A stretch of 64,000 bases of DNA, from contig NZ_RIBP01000004.1 in NCBI RefSeq assembly GCF_007273535.1, forward strand, positions 2,704,001-2,768,000, in the 5' to 3' direction. A program made the position numbers and the translations under genes. Source of the DNA: Niallia circulans (GTDB lineage: Bacteria; Bacillota; Bacilli; Bacillales; Cytobacillaceae). Numbering within the stretch: the first letter of the stretch is position 1; every line of letters starts with the position of its first letter. Positions 53,310 through 61,057 of this stretch are shown one piece after another. The notes below the pieces were generated by a model that had not been told where the DNA came from, searched no databases, and saw only the letters and a program-made list of their open reading frames with translations.

Positions 53310-53882
53310 ATGTCGCCAAGACCCGGACTCGATTTACAACTGATTTTAGAAACCGCCACAAAACTCGCCGATACACACGGGCTTGAAGCAGTTACGTTAG
53401 CTACATTAGCTAAAACGCTGCACGTTAAATCTCCGTCCCTTTATAATCATGTTAAAGGATTACAAGTTCTAAGAGTCGAAATGGCAAAATACGGCTATAA
53501 GCAGCTGAATGACCAGTTGGCTGAAGCTGCCATTGGCCGCACTCAAGATGCCGCTGTTCATCATCTCGGTAAAACGTATGTTAGCTTTGTCAGAAGGCAC
53601 CCTGGACTATATGAAGCAATGCTTCGTACACCTCGTGCCGCTGACGAGGAGCTTGCAGCAATTCAAAGCAGAAGTATTCAGATCGTACTTCAGGTGATGA
53701 ACGAATACAAGCTTGGCGAGGAAGAAACCCTGCATGCTGTTAGGGGATTAAGAAGTATTCTGCATGGTTTCGCTTCCCTCGAACAGAACGGGGAATTTGG
53801 TTTGCCATTAAAGCTTGACGTAAGCTTAGAGATGACCTTAAATGCTTATCTTGCTGGTATTAAAGTAAATGAATTGTCATAG
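53310..53882 (+). CDS. TetR-family regulator with a WHG-type C-terminal domain
   Basis: From ATG at 53310 behind AAAGGAAG the product has 190 residues. The N-terminal HTH reads AVTLATLAKTLHVKSPSLYNHVKGL. The C-terminal part with AVRGLRSILHGFASLE fits the TetR_C_13/WHG group. An in-frame TTG at 53292 lacks a ribosome site. It is presumably regulator of the preceding MBL-fold gene. Confidence 0.88.
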   Translation: MSPRPGLDLQLILETATKLADTHGLEAVTLATLAKTLHVKSPSLYNHVKGLQVLRVEMAKYGYKQLNDQLAEAAIGRTQDAAVHHLGKTYVSFVRRHPGLYEAMLRTPRAADEELAAIQSRSIQIVLQVMNEYKLGEEETLHAVRGLRSILHGFASLEQNGEFGLPLKLDVSLEMTLNAYLAGIKVNELS

Positions 53883-54038
53883 GTAATGGTTGTTTGGCTT
53901 AATGTGTTATACATATATGAGAACTGGTTAGGTATGTATTTGTTAAGTCAAACGCCATAGGTTTGTTTTATGTATGACTAGATATACATGCTGTGAAAAA
54001 ACCAAAAATTTGACAGAAACAACCGATTATACTAAATT

Positions 54039-54063
54039 AATAGTGAATTAACAATTCAATATT
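54039..54063. promoter_or_regulatory. Operator candidate A (before the TetR gene)
   Basis: AATAGTGAAT-N5-ATTCAATATT is nearly identical in layout to the perfect palindrome at 54745. It ends just before the ribosome site of the TetR gene, which suggests autoregulation. Confidence 0.65.
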
Positions 54064-54077
54064 GGGAGGTGTTCTGT

Positions 54078-54683
54078 ATCCAAGCAAAAAAGGAAGAAGT
54101 AAAAAACCAAATAGAAGCTGCCGCATTAACAGTATTTTTTGAAAAAGGTTTTATAAAGGCTAAAATGAGTGATATTGCAGAAGAGATTAACATTTCAGTC
54201 GGCAATATTTATACGTATTTTAAAAACAAAAATGAGTTATTTTACACAGTAGTTCCACCTTCTTTAGTTGATTATTTGCAAAAGATATTAGTGGAAAGCA
54301 TACATATCGTGAATCAGAAGTTTTTTGACGGTACGAATGACAAAGAAGCCGCGATTTATCAAGAACAAATCCATTTATTAACGGAGTATCATAGGCAAAT
54401 TGTTATTATTTTTGAAAAAAGTCACGGTACTGTTTACAGCAATGCAAAGAATGAGCTGATAGAGTTAATGATCGAAACAAAAAAGCCGTACATGAAGAAC
54501 ACCTACAAAAAACACGATATTACCAAGGACGAGAATACAATTTTATTAACGATTCTTGCTAATAGTTTCGTCGATATGATATTGGATTTATTGAAACGAG
54601 AAATGAGCGCAGAAAGCAGAAAACGAATTTTTGAGATGCTAAGCATTTACCGACTGCACGGAATTAATAGCTTAAATGAATAG
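54078..54683 (+). CDS. TetR-family regulator
   Basis: The protein begins IQAKKEEVKNQIEAAALTVF and has the TetR HTH FIKAKMSDIAEEINISVGNIYTYFKNKNELF (shown here by name only as residues about 25-55), then a helical ligand-binding domain. The in-frame GTG at 54069 lies inside the GGGAGGTG ribosome site. ATC at 54078, seven bases after it, is the best-placed initiator, giving 201 residues; ATC is unusual. It precedes an amidohydrolase gene that has the same operator. Confidence 0.82.
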   Translation: MQAKKEEVKNQIEAAALTVFFEKGFIKAKMSDIAEEINISVGNIYTYFKNKNELFYTVVPPSLVDYLQKILVESIHIVNQKFFDGTNDKEAAIYQEQIHLLTEYHRQIVIIFEKSHGTVYSNAKNELIELMIETKKPYMKNTYKKHDITKDENTILLTILANSFVDMILDLLKREMSAESRKRIFEMLSIYRLHGINSLNE

Positions 54684-54744
54684 TAGTGATTCACCGATAT
54701 ACGTACATATTTGTATAAAGGTGCTATCACTTTTTTTAACAATC

Positions 54745-54769
54745 AATAATGAATGATTAATTCATTATT
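54745..54769. promoter_or_regulatory. Operator candidate B (before the amidohydrolase)
   Basis: AATAATGAAT-GATTA-ATTCATTATT is a perfect palindrome with 10 bp arms, 24 bp before the amidohydrolase ATG. It matches candidate A in 17 of 20 arm positions. Confidence 0.72.
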
Positions 54770-54792
54770 GCGATTTAGGAGGACGATATTTC

Positions 54793-56127
54793 ATGAAGAC
54801 AGGTTATGCATTAAAGAATTGCCAGGTGATATATGGGGATATGGAAAAAACACCTGATACCAATAGGACGATTTTAATTAACGAACAAGGACTGATTCAA
54901 CATATCGGAAAATCAAACGATCTTTCTATCCCAAGTGAATATGAAACAGTTGATATGTCAGGGAAATATGTAATGCCCGGTCTCATCAATGCCCATGTCC
55001 ATCTGTTTGCAGACGGTAAACCATTTTCACTGTCTGTTAGTGAAGGCATGCTGGATTTTGCGTATCACCATATATTGGATACGAAATTTGGCAGAAATAT
55101 ATTAAAAAAACGAATGAAAAAAAACGCCATAACCGCACTTCACGCTGGTGTAACTACTATGCGCAGTGTTGGTGAATTTTTCTATCAGGATGTCCGATTA
55201 AGGAAGGAAATAAAGGCAAACGAGTTTGTTGGACCCAATTTGCTAGTATCCGGATATTTTCTGAGTGTCACAGGCGGACACGGAGCACCATATTTGGCAT
55301 TGGTCGGTGATTCTCCTTGGGAAGCGAGAAGAAATGTCAGAATAAATGTCAAAAACGGAGTAGATTTAATCAAAATCTGTGTAACAGGCGGAGTTACTGA
55401 TGCAAAAATGGTTGGTGAAGCTGGTCGCCTGCAAATGACAGAGGAAGAGGTTGCTGCCATTTGTGAGGAAGCACATAAACTCGGCATGCTTGTTGCAGCA
55501 CATGTTGAAAGCACAGAGGGAGTAAGGATTGCGCTTCGAGGTGGAGTCGATACAATTGAACATGGTGCAGAGATGGATGAAGAAATTATCACCTTATATA
55601 AAAACAATCCTAAGGCATTAAAAGGCTACACGGCATTAATACCTACCCTGCAGGCAGGTTATCCTAGTGCGAAATTAGACAGAAGTCTTACAAAGGTGAG
55701 CGAAACAGTAAAGGAAAACTCGCGTCTAGTGTATGATTCTATGCTAAAAGGGGTACAGCAGGCGGTAAAATATAATATTAAAATGGGAATCGGCACAGAT
55801 GCAGCCATGCCATTTGTGACCCACTATGATATGTGGCGTGAACTAGACCATCTAATGAGACAAACAAATCTGAACACAATCCAGTTGATTGACAAAGTTA
55901 CAAAAACAAATGCAGAAATATTAGGAATCGATGACCTGACAGGAACAATAGAGCTTGGAAAACAAGCAGATTTAATCGTGCTCGACCAAAACCCATTAGA
56001 CAATATCACAGCATTGGCCGATGTTTCCATGGTTATGGTTAAAGGCAATCTTATTAAAGCGCCGAGTGTTAACAGAATGAAGGAAGTGGATGAACTGCTT
56101 GATTTAGTTTGGAAATTGGAAGATTAA
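54793..56127 (+). CDS. Amidohydrolase-family metal-dependent hydrolase
   Basis: The 444-residue protein has the amidohydrolase fold: metal motif INAHVHLF (HxH), a probable carbamylated or coordinating Lys in VDLIKICVTGG, further histidines in VAAHVESTEG and TIEHGAEMD, and a catalytic Asp in GIGTDAAMPF, closing with the composite sheet GKQADLIVLDQNPL. It resembles imidazolonepropionase-like/Xaa-Pro dipeptidases. Substrate unknown. Expression is likely controlled by the preceding TetR protein. Confidence 0.87.
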   Translation: MKTGYALKNCQVIYGDMEKTPDTNRTILINEQGLIQHIGKSNDLSIPSEYETVDMSGKYVMPGLINAHVHLFADGKPFSLSVSEGMLDFAYHHILDTKFGRNILKKRMKKNAITALHAGVTTMRSVGEFFYQDVRLRKEIKANEFVGPNLLVSGYFLSVTGGHGAPYLALVGDSPWEARRNVRINVKNGVDLIKICVTGGVTDAKMVGEAGRLQMTEEEVAAICEEAHKLGMLVAAHVESTEGVRIALRGGVDTIEHGAEMDEEIITLYKNNPKALKGYTALIPTLQAGYPSAKLDRSLTKVSETVKENSRLVYDSMLKGVQQAVKYNIKMGIGTDAAMPFVTHYDMWRELDHLMRQTNLNTIQLIDKVTKTNAEILGIDDLTGTIELGKQADLIVLDQNPLDNITALADVSMVMVKGNLIKAPSVNRMKEVDELLDLVWKLED

Positions 56128-56145
56128 AAGAGTAATGGAAAGTAG

Positions 56146-56199
56146 TAAATAATGAAAAACACTCGCCAATTCCATAGCAAGAGTGTGTTTCATTATTTA
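56146..56199. terminator. Long bidirectional hairpin
   Basis: TAAATAATGAAAAACACTC (56146-56164) pairs with its near-complement at 56181-56199 (one mismatch). It serves the amidohydrolase and overlaps the end of the DUF4275 gene on the other strand. Confidence 0.75.
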
Positions 56200-56603
56200 C
56201 GCTGAATAAAATATGGTCCACATTCCCTTTCGTGTGTCATGATAAAAGTCCATTTGTTATTCCAATCCATTACATACATGTCATTATAGTCCATATGATC
56301 CTCTATATAAGGTAAGTCCGTTATTGTAAGGGTGTCTGCATGCTCAAAAAGGTAAGCGTCATCTATAAATTGATAAAATATAGTACATTTATGCTTTGTT
56401 TGTTGAAGGAATGCTCTTATTGCACCGTCCTGCTGAAGACATGTTACCTTTTCCCAAGAACATAAGTGCCAGAGAAAGTTATCCATGCAAATCGCCTGTT
56501 GTTCTTCTACGGTAAGATGGCTTGCAAAACATTCACGCCATCTGCCACGCAAGTAGGTTCCCCACTTCGGAATTTCCAGCCGCTTTAATTGTTTATTTTT
56601 CAT
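56193..56603 (-). CDS. DUF4275-family protein
   Basis: From ATG at 56603 behind AAAGGAAG the product has 136 residues. It shows the DUF4275 pattern WGTYLRGRWRECFASHL, FLWHLCSWEKVTCL, CTIFYQFIDDAYLFE and a closing WTFIMTHERECGPYF. Function unknown. A longer frame starting at 56666 has no ribosome site. Confidence 0.8.
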   Translation of the reverse strand: MKNKQLKRLEIPKWGTYLRGRWRECFASHLTVEEQQAICMDNFLWHLCSWEKVTCLQQDGAIRAFLQQTKHKCTIFYQFIDDAYLFEHADTLTITDLPYIEDHMDYNDMYVMDWNNKWTFIMTHERECGPYFIQRK

Positions 56604-56802
56604 AATAGAAAGCTTCCTTTCTAGCTGAATTAATTGAAATGCATGCCCACCAAGCAAATTTAGCATGCTGTTATCCTATACATTGGGAAAAATTTCTATA
56701 TAATAGATTGTGTGAAAACTTAATGATTAAGAACTAAGTATTTTATTCCTTTCTCAAAATGAAAAGTAGTACAAACTAAATATCTTTATTCTAGGTGATG
56801 TT

Positions 56803-57315
56803 ATGAGTGAAAAATTAAAGAAAAAAGAGCTAAGTCAATTAGTTCAAGCAAATCTTATGAAGAGAAATTCACTTCAATCGGAAGTTCTACCTTTCTTTTA
56901 TAAAATGATTGGAGAAGTTTGTAAAGAAAAATATCCCAATACGATAAAGCAGATGCTGCAGTTATCATTGCGAAATCCTTTCCCATATCAGGATTTGTCT
57001 AAAATTCAACAAGATTTTAAAAAGCAATTTTCTAAAGAAGACTGCTTAAACGGGGAGCTAAATACATATTGGATGATGATTTCAAGTAGTTTAAACTTCC
57101 TTCTAAAAGGAAAATCTATTAGCATTGCACCTAAATCTATAGCGTGGTTAAAAATGTCCTTCTTTGATATTTTTCCACAATATCAATTTTTGGAGCCTCA
57201 TCTTGAAAAATACCCTTATCTCTATAAAGAATATGTTCATTTCAATAACGCACGCTTTTTTATATTATTTTACATATATCTTCAATCTTCCACGATTCAA
57301 AACAAGAATTATTAG
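56803..57315 (+). CDS. YxiJ-like protein
   Basis: The 170-residue protein contains FPYQDLSKIQQDFKKQF, a NGELNTYWMMISSSLNFLLKGKSI stretch (positions about 90-113) and SIAWLKMSFFDIFPQYQFLE. This resembles the YxiJ-like family found in toxin-immunity neighbourhoods of Bacillus. No toxin gene is seen here. The match is from memory of the family pattern, so moderate confidence. Confidence 0.55.
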   Translation: MSEKLKKKELSQLVQANLMKRNSLQSEVLPFFYKMIGEVCKEKYPNTIKQMLQLSLRNPFPYQDLSKIQQDFKKQFSKEDCLNGELNTYWMMISSSLNFLLKGKSISIAPKSIAWLKMSFFDIFPQYQFLEPHLEKYPYLYKEYVHFNNARFFILFYIYLQSSTIQNKNY

Positions 57316-57410
57316 AGATAGAAGGAATTATAAGCCCTTCTGTTGAATTGGTATATTGATAAGGTAAGCAATAGACTGTTTTGCTAAATATTCTACTAGG
57401 AGCTGAAATA

Positions 57411-57791
57411 ATGTTCAATCAAAACAAAATGATTCCCACACAAGGAACAGAAGTAGAAGTAGATAATATTTATACCATTTTACCCTCACCCGGAACCATT
57501 ATTGGAGAGGCAACAGAAGAAGAAATGGAAAAAGCAGCAGAGCTAGAAATTAAACATATGGCGTTCGTTCGCTTGCAAGACATGAACATACAATTTGATG
57601 GTACAACCTATAAAGAGCTATTAAAGGATTTTCAAGCATTTGAAGCAGAAACAACTGCTTTTTGGAGGACTATTGCAAGAAGGTTAGCTGTTCCGTATGA
57701 ATGGCCAATCAGAATTGACCATGCGAATGGACCAATTTATCTTGGTGAGCATGATTTTTATATGGAAGAGGAAGAAGAAACAGAAGATTGA
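57411..57791 (+). CDS. Hypothetical acidic protein (126 aa)
   Basis: ATG at 57411 follows TAGGAGCTG. The protein is soluble, begins MFNQNKMIPTQGTEVEVDN and ends in a run of glutamates (MEEEEETED). A central WRTIARRLAVPYEWPIRIDHANGP may form a structured unit. No family recognised. A terminator follows. Confidence 0.65.
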   Translation: MFNQNKMIPTQGTEVEVDNIYTILPSPGTIIGEATEEEMEKAAELEIKHMAFVRLQDMNIQFDGTTYKELLKDFQAFEAETTAFWRTIARRLAVPYEWPIRIDHANGPIYLGEHDFYMEEEEETED

Positions 57792-57819
57792 TTACTATCA
57801 TAGTATTAGCATCTATAAA

Positions 57820-57855
57820 TCAAGTCAGCTGCATAACAGGCTGGCTTTTTTTTTG
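57820..57855 (+). terminator. Rho-independent terminator
   Basis: AAGTCAGC and GCTGGCTT (one G-U pair) around a ten-base loop, followed by nine T residues. Confidence 0.85.
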
Positions 57856-58006
57856 CGCAATTGGTGATGACTACTTCAATTAGTCCATATTTATTTCTAT
57901 TGTGTTATGCATAAAAGAAAAAATGTGAATTTCTTGTATTTATTTCCAATATAATGTAAGGTATATATAACATTTGTAATATATATATTACTTTGGCGGT
58001 GATGCT

Positions 58007-58204
58007 GTGAAGAATCATGTTAAAATTTTGAGAATTAAAAGCTCGATGACGCAAGAACAATTAGCAAGAAATGTTGGGGTTACAAGGCAAACGATTGGAT
58101 TAATCGAAAAGGGGATGTATAACCCCAGTCTTAATCTTTGTATTGCAATTGCTAAACAGCTTAACAAAACATTAGATGAATTATTTTGGGAGGTAGACGA
58201 GTAA
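58007..58204 (+). CDS. XRE-family regulator (65 aa)
   Basis: This is a single Cro/C1 helix-turn-helix protein with MTQEQLARNVGVTRQTIGLIEKGMYNPSL (recognition helix around residues 25-36) and LNKTLDELFWE at the end. The GTG start follows GGCGGTGAT. Its stop overlaps the ATG of a membrane protein by one base, so the two form a unit, as is common for small XRE-membrane pairs. Confidence 0.92.
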   Translation: MKNHVKILRIKSSMTQEQLARNVGVTRQTIGLIEKGMYNPSLNLCIAIAKQLNKTLDELFWEVDE

Positions 58205-58677
58205 TGAAATCCTGGCTAACGTATTTTTTGCCTAACGATGAATATAAAGAGAAACAAATGTTGGTTTTTATTGCAGAAGGAGCGATACTCCAAATCTTTA
58301 TAGTAATATTGATGCTAATCGCAAGTAATTTTCTCACCTTTATACAAGCTGACACGATTTTACTTGTTTCAAGTATGATATTTCTTTTATATGTTACTGC
58401 TAGATTTATACTTTCTGGGATGGAGTATGCAGATATCACAACAGAGAGGGCTTATAAAAAAGAACTAAGAGCCATTCTTATAAAAACTAGTGTTTTTGTG
58501 AGCTTCACCTTATTTATATTGGGGTTGATAACTATTTTTAATGTCTCAGTATTGTTAACTAATGACCAAAATTGGTTTGCCTTTTTAGTGTTAATAATCT
58601 GCACAAGCTTTTTCATGTGTAGTGCGAATTATATTTCGTTAAAACGCTCCTTTAGAAAAAACAAAGAATTACTATAA
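58204..58677 (+). CDS. Four-segment membrane protein paired with the XRE gene
   Basis: ATG at 58204 overlaps the XRE stop (TAATG). The 157 residues start MKSWLTYFLPNDEYKEKQ and have four hydrophobic segments (ILQIFIVILMLIAS, TILLVSSMIFLLYVTARF, VFVSFTLFILGLITIF, WFAFLVLIICTSFFMC). Family not identified. A role in sensing or in controlling the XRE protein is inferred from the coupling. Confidence 0.78.
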   Translation: MKSWLTYFLPNDEYKEKQMLVFIAEGAILQIFIVILMLIASNFLTFIQADTILLVSSMIFLLYVTARFILSGMEYADITTERAYKKELRAILIKTSVFVSFTLFILGLITIFNVSVLLTNDQNWFAFLVLIICTSFFMCSANYISLKRSFRKNKELL

Positions 58678-58747
58678 TACTGGTATAGTAAAAATTGGTA
58701 TTTTAAGGAAAAATTCAGAAATTGATTCTATTTAAAGGAGCGACACC

Positions 58748-59245
58748 ATGGAAATTAAAGTGCTTGAAAAAAATGATGCAAATAGCTATAAAGGATTGAG
58801 ATTAGAAGCTTTGAAATTAAGTCCAGAAGCATTTGCTTCAAGCTATGAAGAGGAAAAAGACTTCACCCTAGAAACATTCGCGAACAGGGTGAGCAATTCA
58901 AGTTCATATACACTTGGTGCATTTGAAAACGGAGTGCTTGCTGGTGTTGTGACATTACAGTTAGAGCAAAAAGCAAAATTAAAACATAGGATAAATATTT
59001 TTGCGATGTATGTTGCAGTTGAAAAACGGGGAAAAGGTATTGCGAAGAAATTAATGCAGGAAGCCATCACAAAATCTAAGCAAATGGATGAAATTGAAGC
59101 AATCTATTTAACGGTTGGTGCTGCTAATTTGCCTGCAAAAAACCTTTATCAATCGTTAGGCTTTGAAGCATATGGAATAGATAAAAATGCTTTGAAAATA
59201 GATAATATCTATTTCGATGAGGAATTAATGGTTTTATATTTTTAG
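58748..59245 (+). CDS. GNAT acetyltransferase
   Basis: The 165-residue protein has the GNAT acetyl-CoA loop VEKRGKGIAKKLM after a beta strand INIFAMYVA and the closing NLPAKNLYQSLGFEAYG. It resembles the partial GNAT at the right edge of the window in its N-terminal LRLEALKLSPEAF stretch. Substrate unknown. AAAGGAGCG precedes the ATG. Confidence 0.88.
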   Translation: MEIKVLEKNDANSYKGLRLEALKLSPEAFASSYEEEKDFTLETFANRVSNSSSYTLGAFENGVLAGVVTLQLEQKAKLKHRINIFAMYVAVEKRGKGIAKKLMQEAITKSKQMDEIEAIYLTVGAANLPAKNLYQSLGFEAYGIDKNALKIDNIYFDEELMVLYF

Positions 59246-59299
59246 CAGGTTACTATTATTGGTATGCTGTATGTAAAATAATGAATGTGTCAGGAGAGT

Positions 59300-59653
59300 A
59301 TGATGGCAGTATATTTAGTTCAGTTAGAAGCAATACCTAATAAAGATAATCCGGAGAAGGCAGAATGTATTGGTGCATACGTTAATTGCTGGGTGAAAGC
59401 TGACAATATGAATATAGCATTTCAAACGGCAACAAAGTACGTAAACACGCAAGGATGGGATGTAATGATTGTAGAGGATCAATTTGAAGTACAGCGAGAA
59501 ATGTATGTTGGAGAAGATGGAGAAGTGGAAGAGGAGTACCATGACAGTCTTCAATCCTTTGATGATGCATGGAGAGAAGGAGTATCTGCCATTTATTATA
59601 CTTATTCTACGGAAGATGAAGTTCAAAAGATGGAGACAGACTGTTTGCATTAG
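59300..59653 (+). CDS. Hypothetical protein (117 aa)
   Basis: Two consecutive ATG codons at 59300 and 59303 follow CAGGAGAG. The protein is soluble and acidic, starting MMAVYLVQLEAIPN, with WVKADNMNIAFQTA and a C-terminal FDDAWREGVSAIYYTY. I do not recognise the family. Confidence 0.65.
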   Translation: MMAVYLVQLEAIPNKDNPEKAECIGAYVNCWVKADNMNIAFQTATKYVNTQGWDVMIVEDQFEVQREMYVGEDGEVEEEYHDSLQSFDDAWREGVSAIYYTYSTEDEVQKMETDCLH

Positions 59654-59715
59654 ACTATTCCTGAAATACAAAAGCTGAATGATAGGGTGAGTATGGATAT
59701 ACCAATATGTATTTA

Positions 59716-59749
59716 CAAAAAAAAACTCCACATGGGCAACCATGGGAGC
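59716..59749 (-). terminator. Minus-strand terminator
   Basis: Read on the minus strand, CTCCCATG and CATGTGGAG form a stem followed by nine T residues, directly after the membrane protein gene ending at 59756. Confidence 0.85.
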
Positions 59750-59755
59750 TAATCT

Positions 59756-60088
59756 TTAGCTTGCGGGCGGAATAACTTTTGCGATTAATAGAATAAGGAT
59801 AATTAGTCCAATTACTGTGTAACCGATCGCTACCCAAAGCGGTAAATTTATTCTATAAGCAAAGGGTTTTGTCTCTTGAATAATGCCTGTTTGTGCAGAT
59901 ACTTGACTGTCAGAAACCCTCGACCAAGCTCCACCAGAACTATTGAACGAGAATAGAAGTCCGACAAAAGCTAAACCTATAAAAAACATTGGTTCAATAA
60001 AGCGGATGTGAAAAAAAAGTGAGGCAAAATAATTAATAGCTACCATTAAAACCAGCGTTATTACAGGGGTAATAAGATTTCCCTTCAT
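59756..60088 (-). CDS. Hypothetical three-segment membrane protein (110 aa)
   Basis: ATG at 60088 follows AAGGAGTG. Hydrophobic segments are LITPVITLVLMVAINYFASLF, PMFFIGLAFVGLLFSF and LWVAIGYTVIGLIILILLI. The layout recalls small DUF3899-type proteins, but I am not certain. The annotated longer form from 60097 lacks a ribosome site. Confidence 0.65.
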   Translation of the reverse strand: MKGNLITPVITLVLMVAINYFASLFFHIRFIEPMFFIGLAFVGLLFSFNSSGGAWSRVSDSQVSAQTGIIQETKPFAYRINLPLWVAIGYTVIGLIILILLIAKVIPPAS

Positions 60089-60367
60089 GCTTGTCACTCC
60101 TTATGATGTTTTTAGTATATTTCTTACTGTATCAAATTTTACCATAAAATTAAACTTATTTAGGAATATTTTCCTTTTTGAATAATTTCTGTATTTGTTA
60201 ATGGAGCATTAACTGATGGATGTTAAAAAGTCGAACTGCTGATGGAATGAATTAAGCTACTAATAGATATATTTTACGCATCCAATTAGTTTCATAAAAG
60301 GATTGCTACAAAAGACAGGCAGCTATCTGTAGTAAACAGCTCTATTTCTATTCACGATGGAATAATG

Positions 60368-60413
60368 TTGAAATGGAAACAAAAATTCTACTATAATATT
60401 GGTAATGCACCAA
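60368..60413 (+). promoter_or_regulatory. marR promoter and candidate operator
   Basis: TTGAAA (60368-60373) and TATAAT (60392-60397) with an 18 bp spacer. Directly after the -10 is TTGGTAATGCACCAA (60399-60413), a palindrome with 5 bp arms, suited to autorepression by the MarR protein. The rest of the gap from 60089 shows no gene. Confidence 0.6.
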
Positions 60414-60431
60414 CTGGTAGGAGGTTAGCAC

Positions 60432-60905
60432 ATGAACAAAGAGGAACAGATTTTATCAGGGTTTAGGGATATATTAAACAAGATAGTAGCGCTTAATAAG
60501 CCGAAAATGGAAGAAAGCTTACATGGTCATAAGTCATCTGAAGTACATTGTATTGAATTTATCGGCAAAAACGCCGATTCCAATGTCACAAAACTAGCAG
60601 AGTCCTTTTTTATGACTAGAAGCGCTATTAGTAAAATAACGAAAAAACTCCTCGATAAAGGCCTTATTGAAAGCTATCAAAAGCCGGAAAACAAAAAAGA
60701 AATCTATTTTAGGCTGACAGAGGAAGGACAGGCAATAAATAAGGTTCATGATGATTTGCATCAAGCGTTTAGAGAGCGGGATAAAGCAGTATTTGAACAG
60801 GTGACTGTGGAGCAGTTTGAAAGTATTCTTAGCTTTGTAGAAAAGTATAATAAGCATTTGGATGCAGAAATAAAAAAGCAAGAAGGAACTATCAAGCCTG
60901 AATAA
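60432..60905 (+). CDS. MarR-family regulator
   Basis: The 157-residue protein has the MarR winged helix: SEVHCIEFIGKNADSNVTKLAESF, then MTRSAISKITKKLLDKGLIE (recognition helix) and the wing KKEIYFRLTEEG. It starts at ATG behind TAGGAGG. An MFS exporter follows 152 bp later with its own promoter, a usual target. Confidence 0.92.
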   Translation: MNKEEQILSGFRDILNKIVALNKPKMEESLHGHKSSEVHCIEFIGKNADSNVTKLAESFFMTRSAISKITKKLLDKGLIESYQKPENKKEIYFRLTEEGQAINKVHDDLHQAFRERDKAVFEQVTVEQFESILSFVEKYNKHLDAEIKKQEGTIKPE

Positions 60906-60933
60906 TAATGAAAAATACACCGTAACAACAAAT

Positions 60934-60971
60934 GCAGTTCAATTCTATTAAGAGTTGAGCTGTATTTTTTG
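60934..60971 (+). terminator. Terminator between marR and the MFS gene
   Basis: CAGTTCAA and TTGAGCTG (one G-U pair) form an 8 bp stem, followed by TATTTTTT. Confidence 0.78.
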
Positions 60972-60983
60972 TCTTAATTTTTG

Positions 60984-61032
60984 TTGACTAGGAAACAATA
61001 AAATGGTACATTATTTTTGTTTCTTAGGAAAC
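60984..61032 (+). promoter_or_regulatory. Promoter and inverted repeat before the MFS exporter
   Basis: TTGACT (60984-60989) and TACATT (61007-61012) with a 17 bp spacer. GTTTCTTAGGAAAC (61019-61032) is an inverted repeat at the expected start, and TAGGAAAC is repeated at 60989 and 61025. These are candidate MarR sites. Confidence 0.55.
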
Positions 61033-61057
61033 TAAAAAGTTAGTGAGGAGTATGTAC

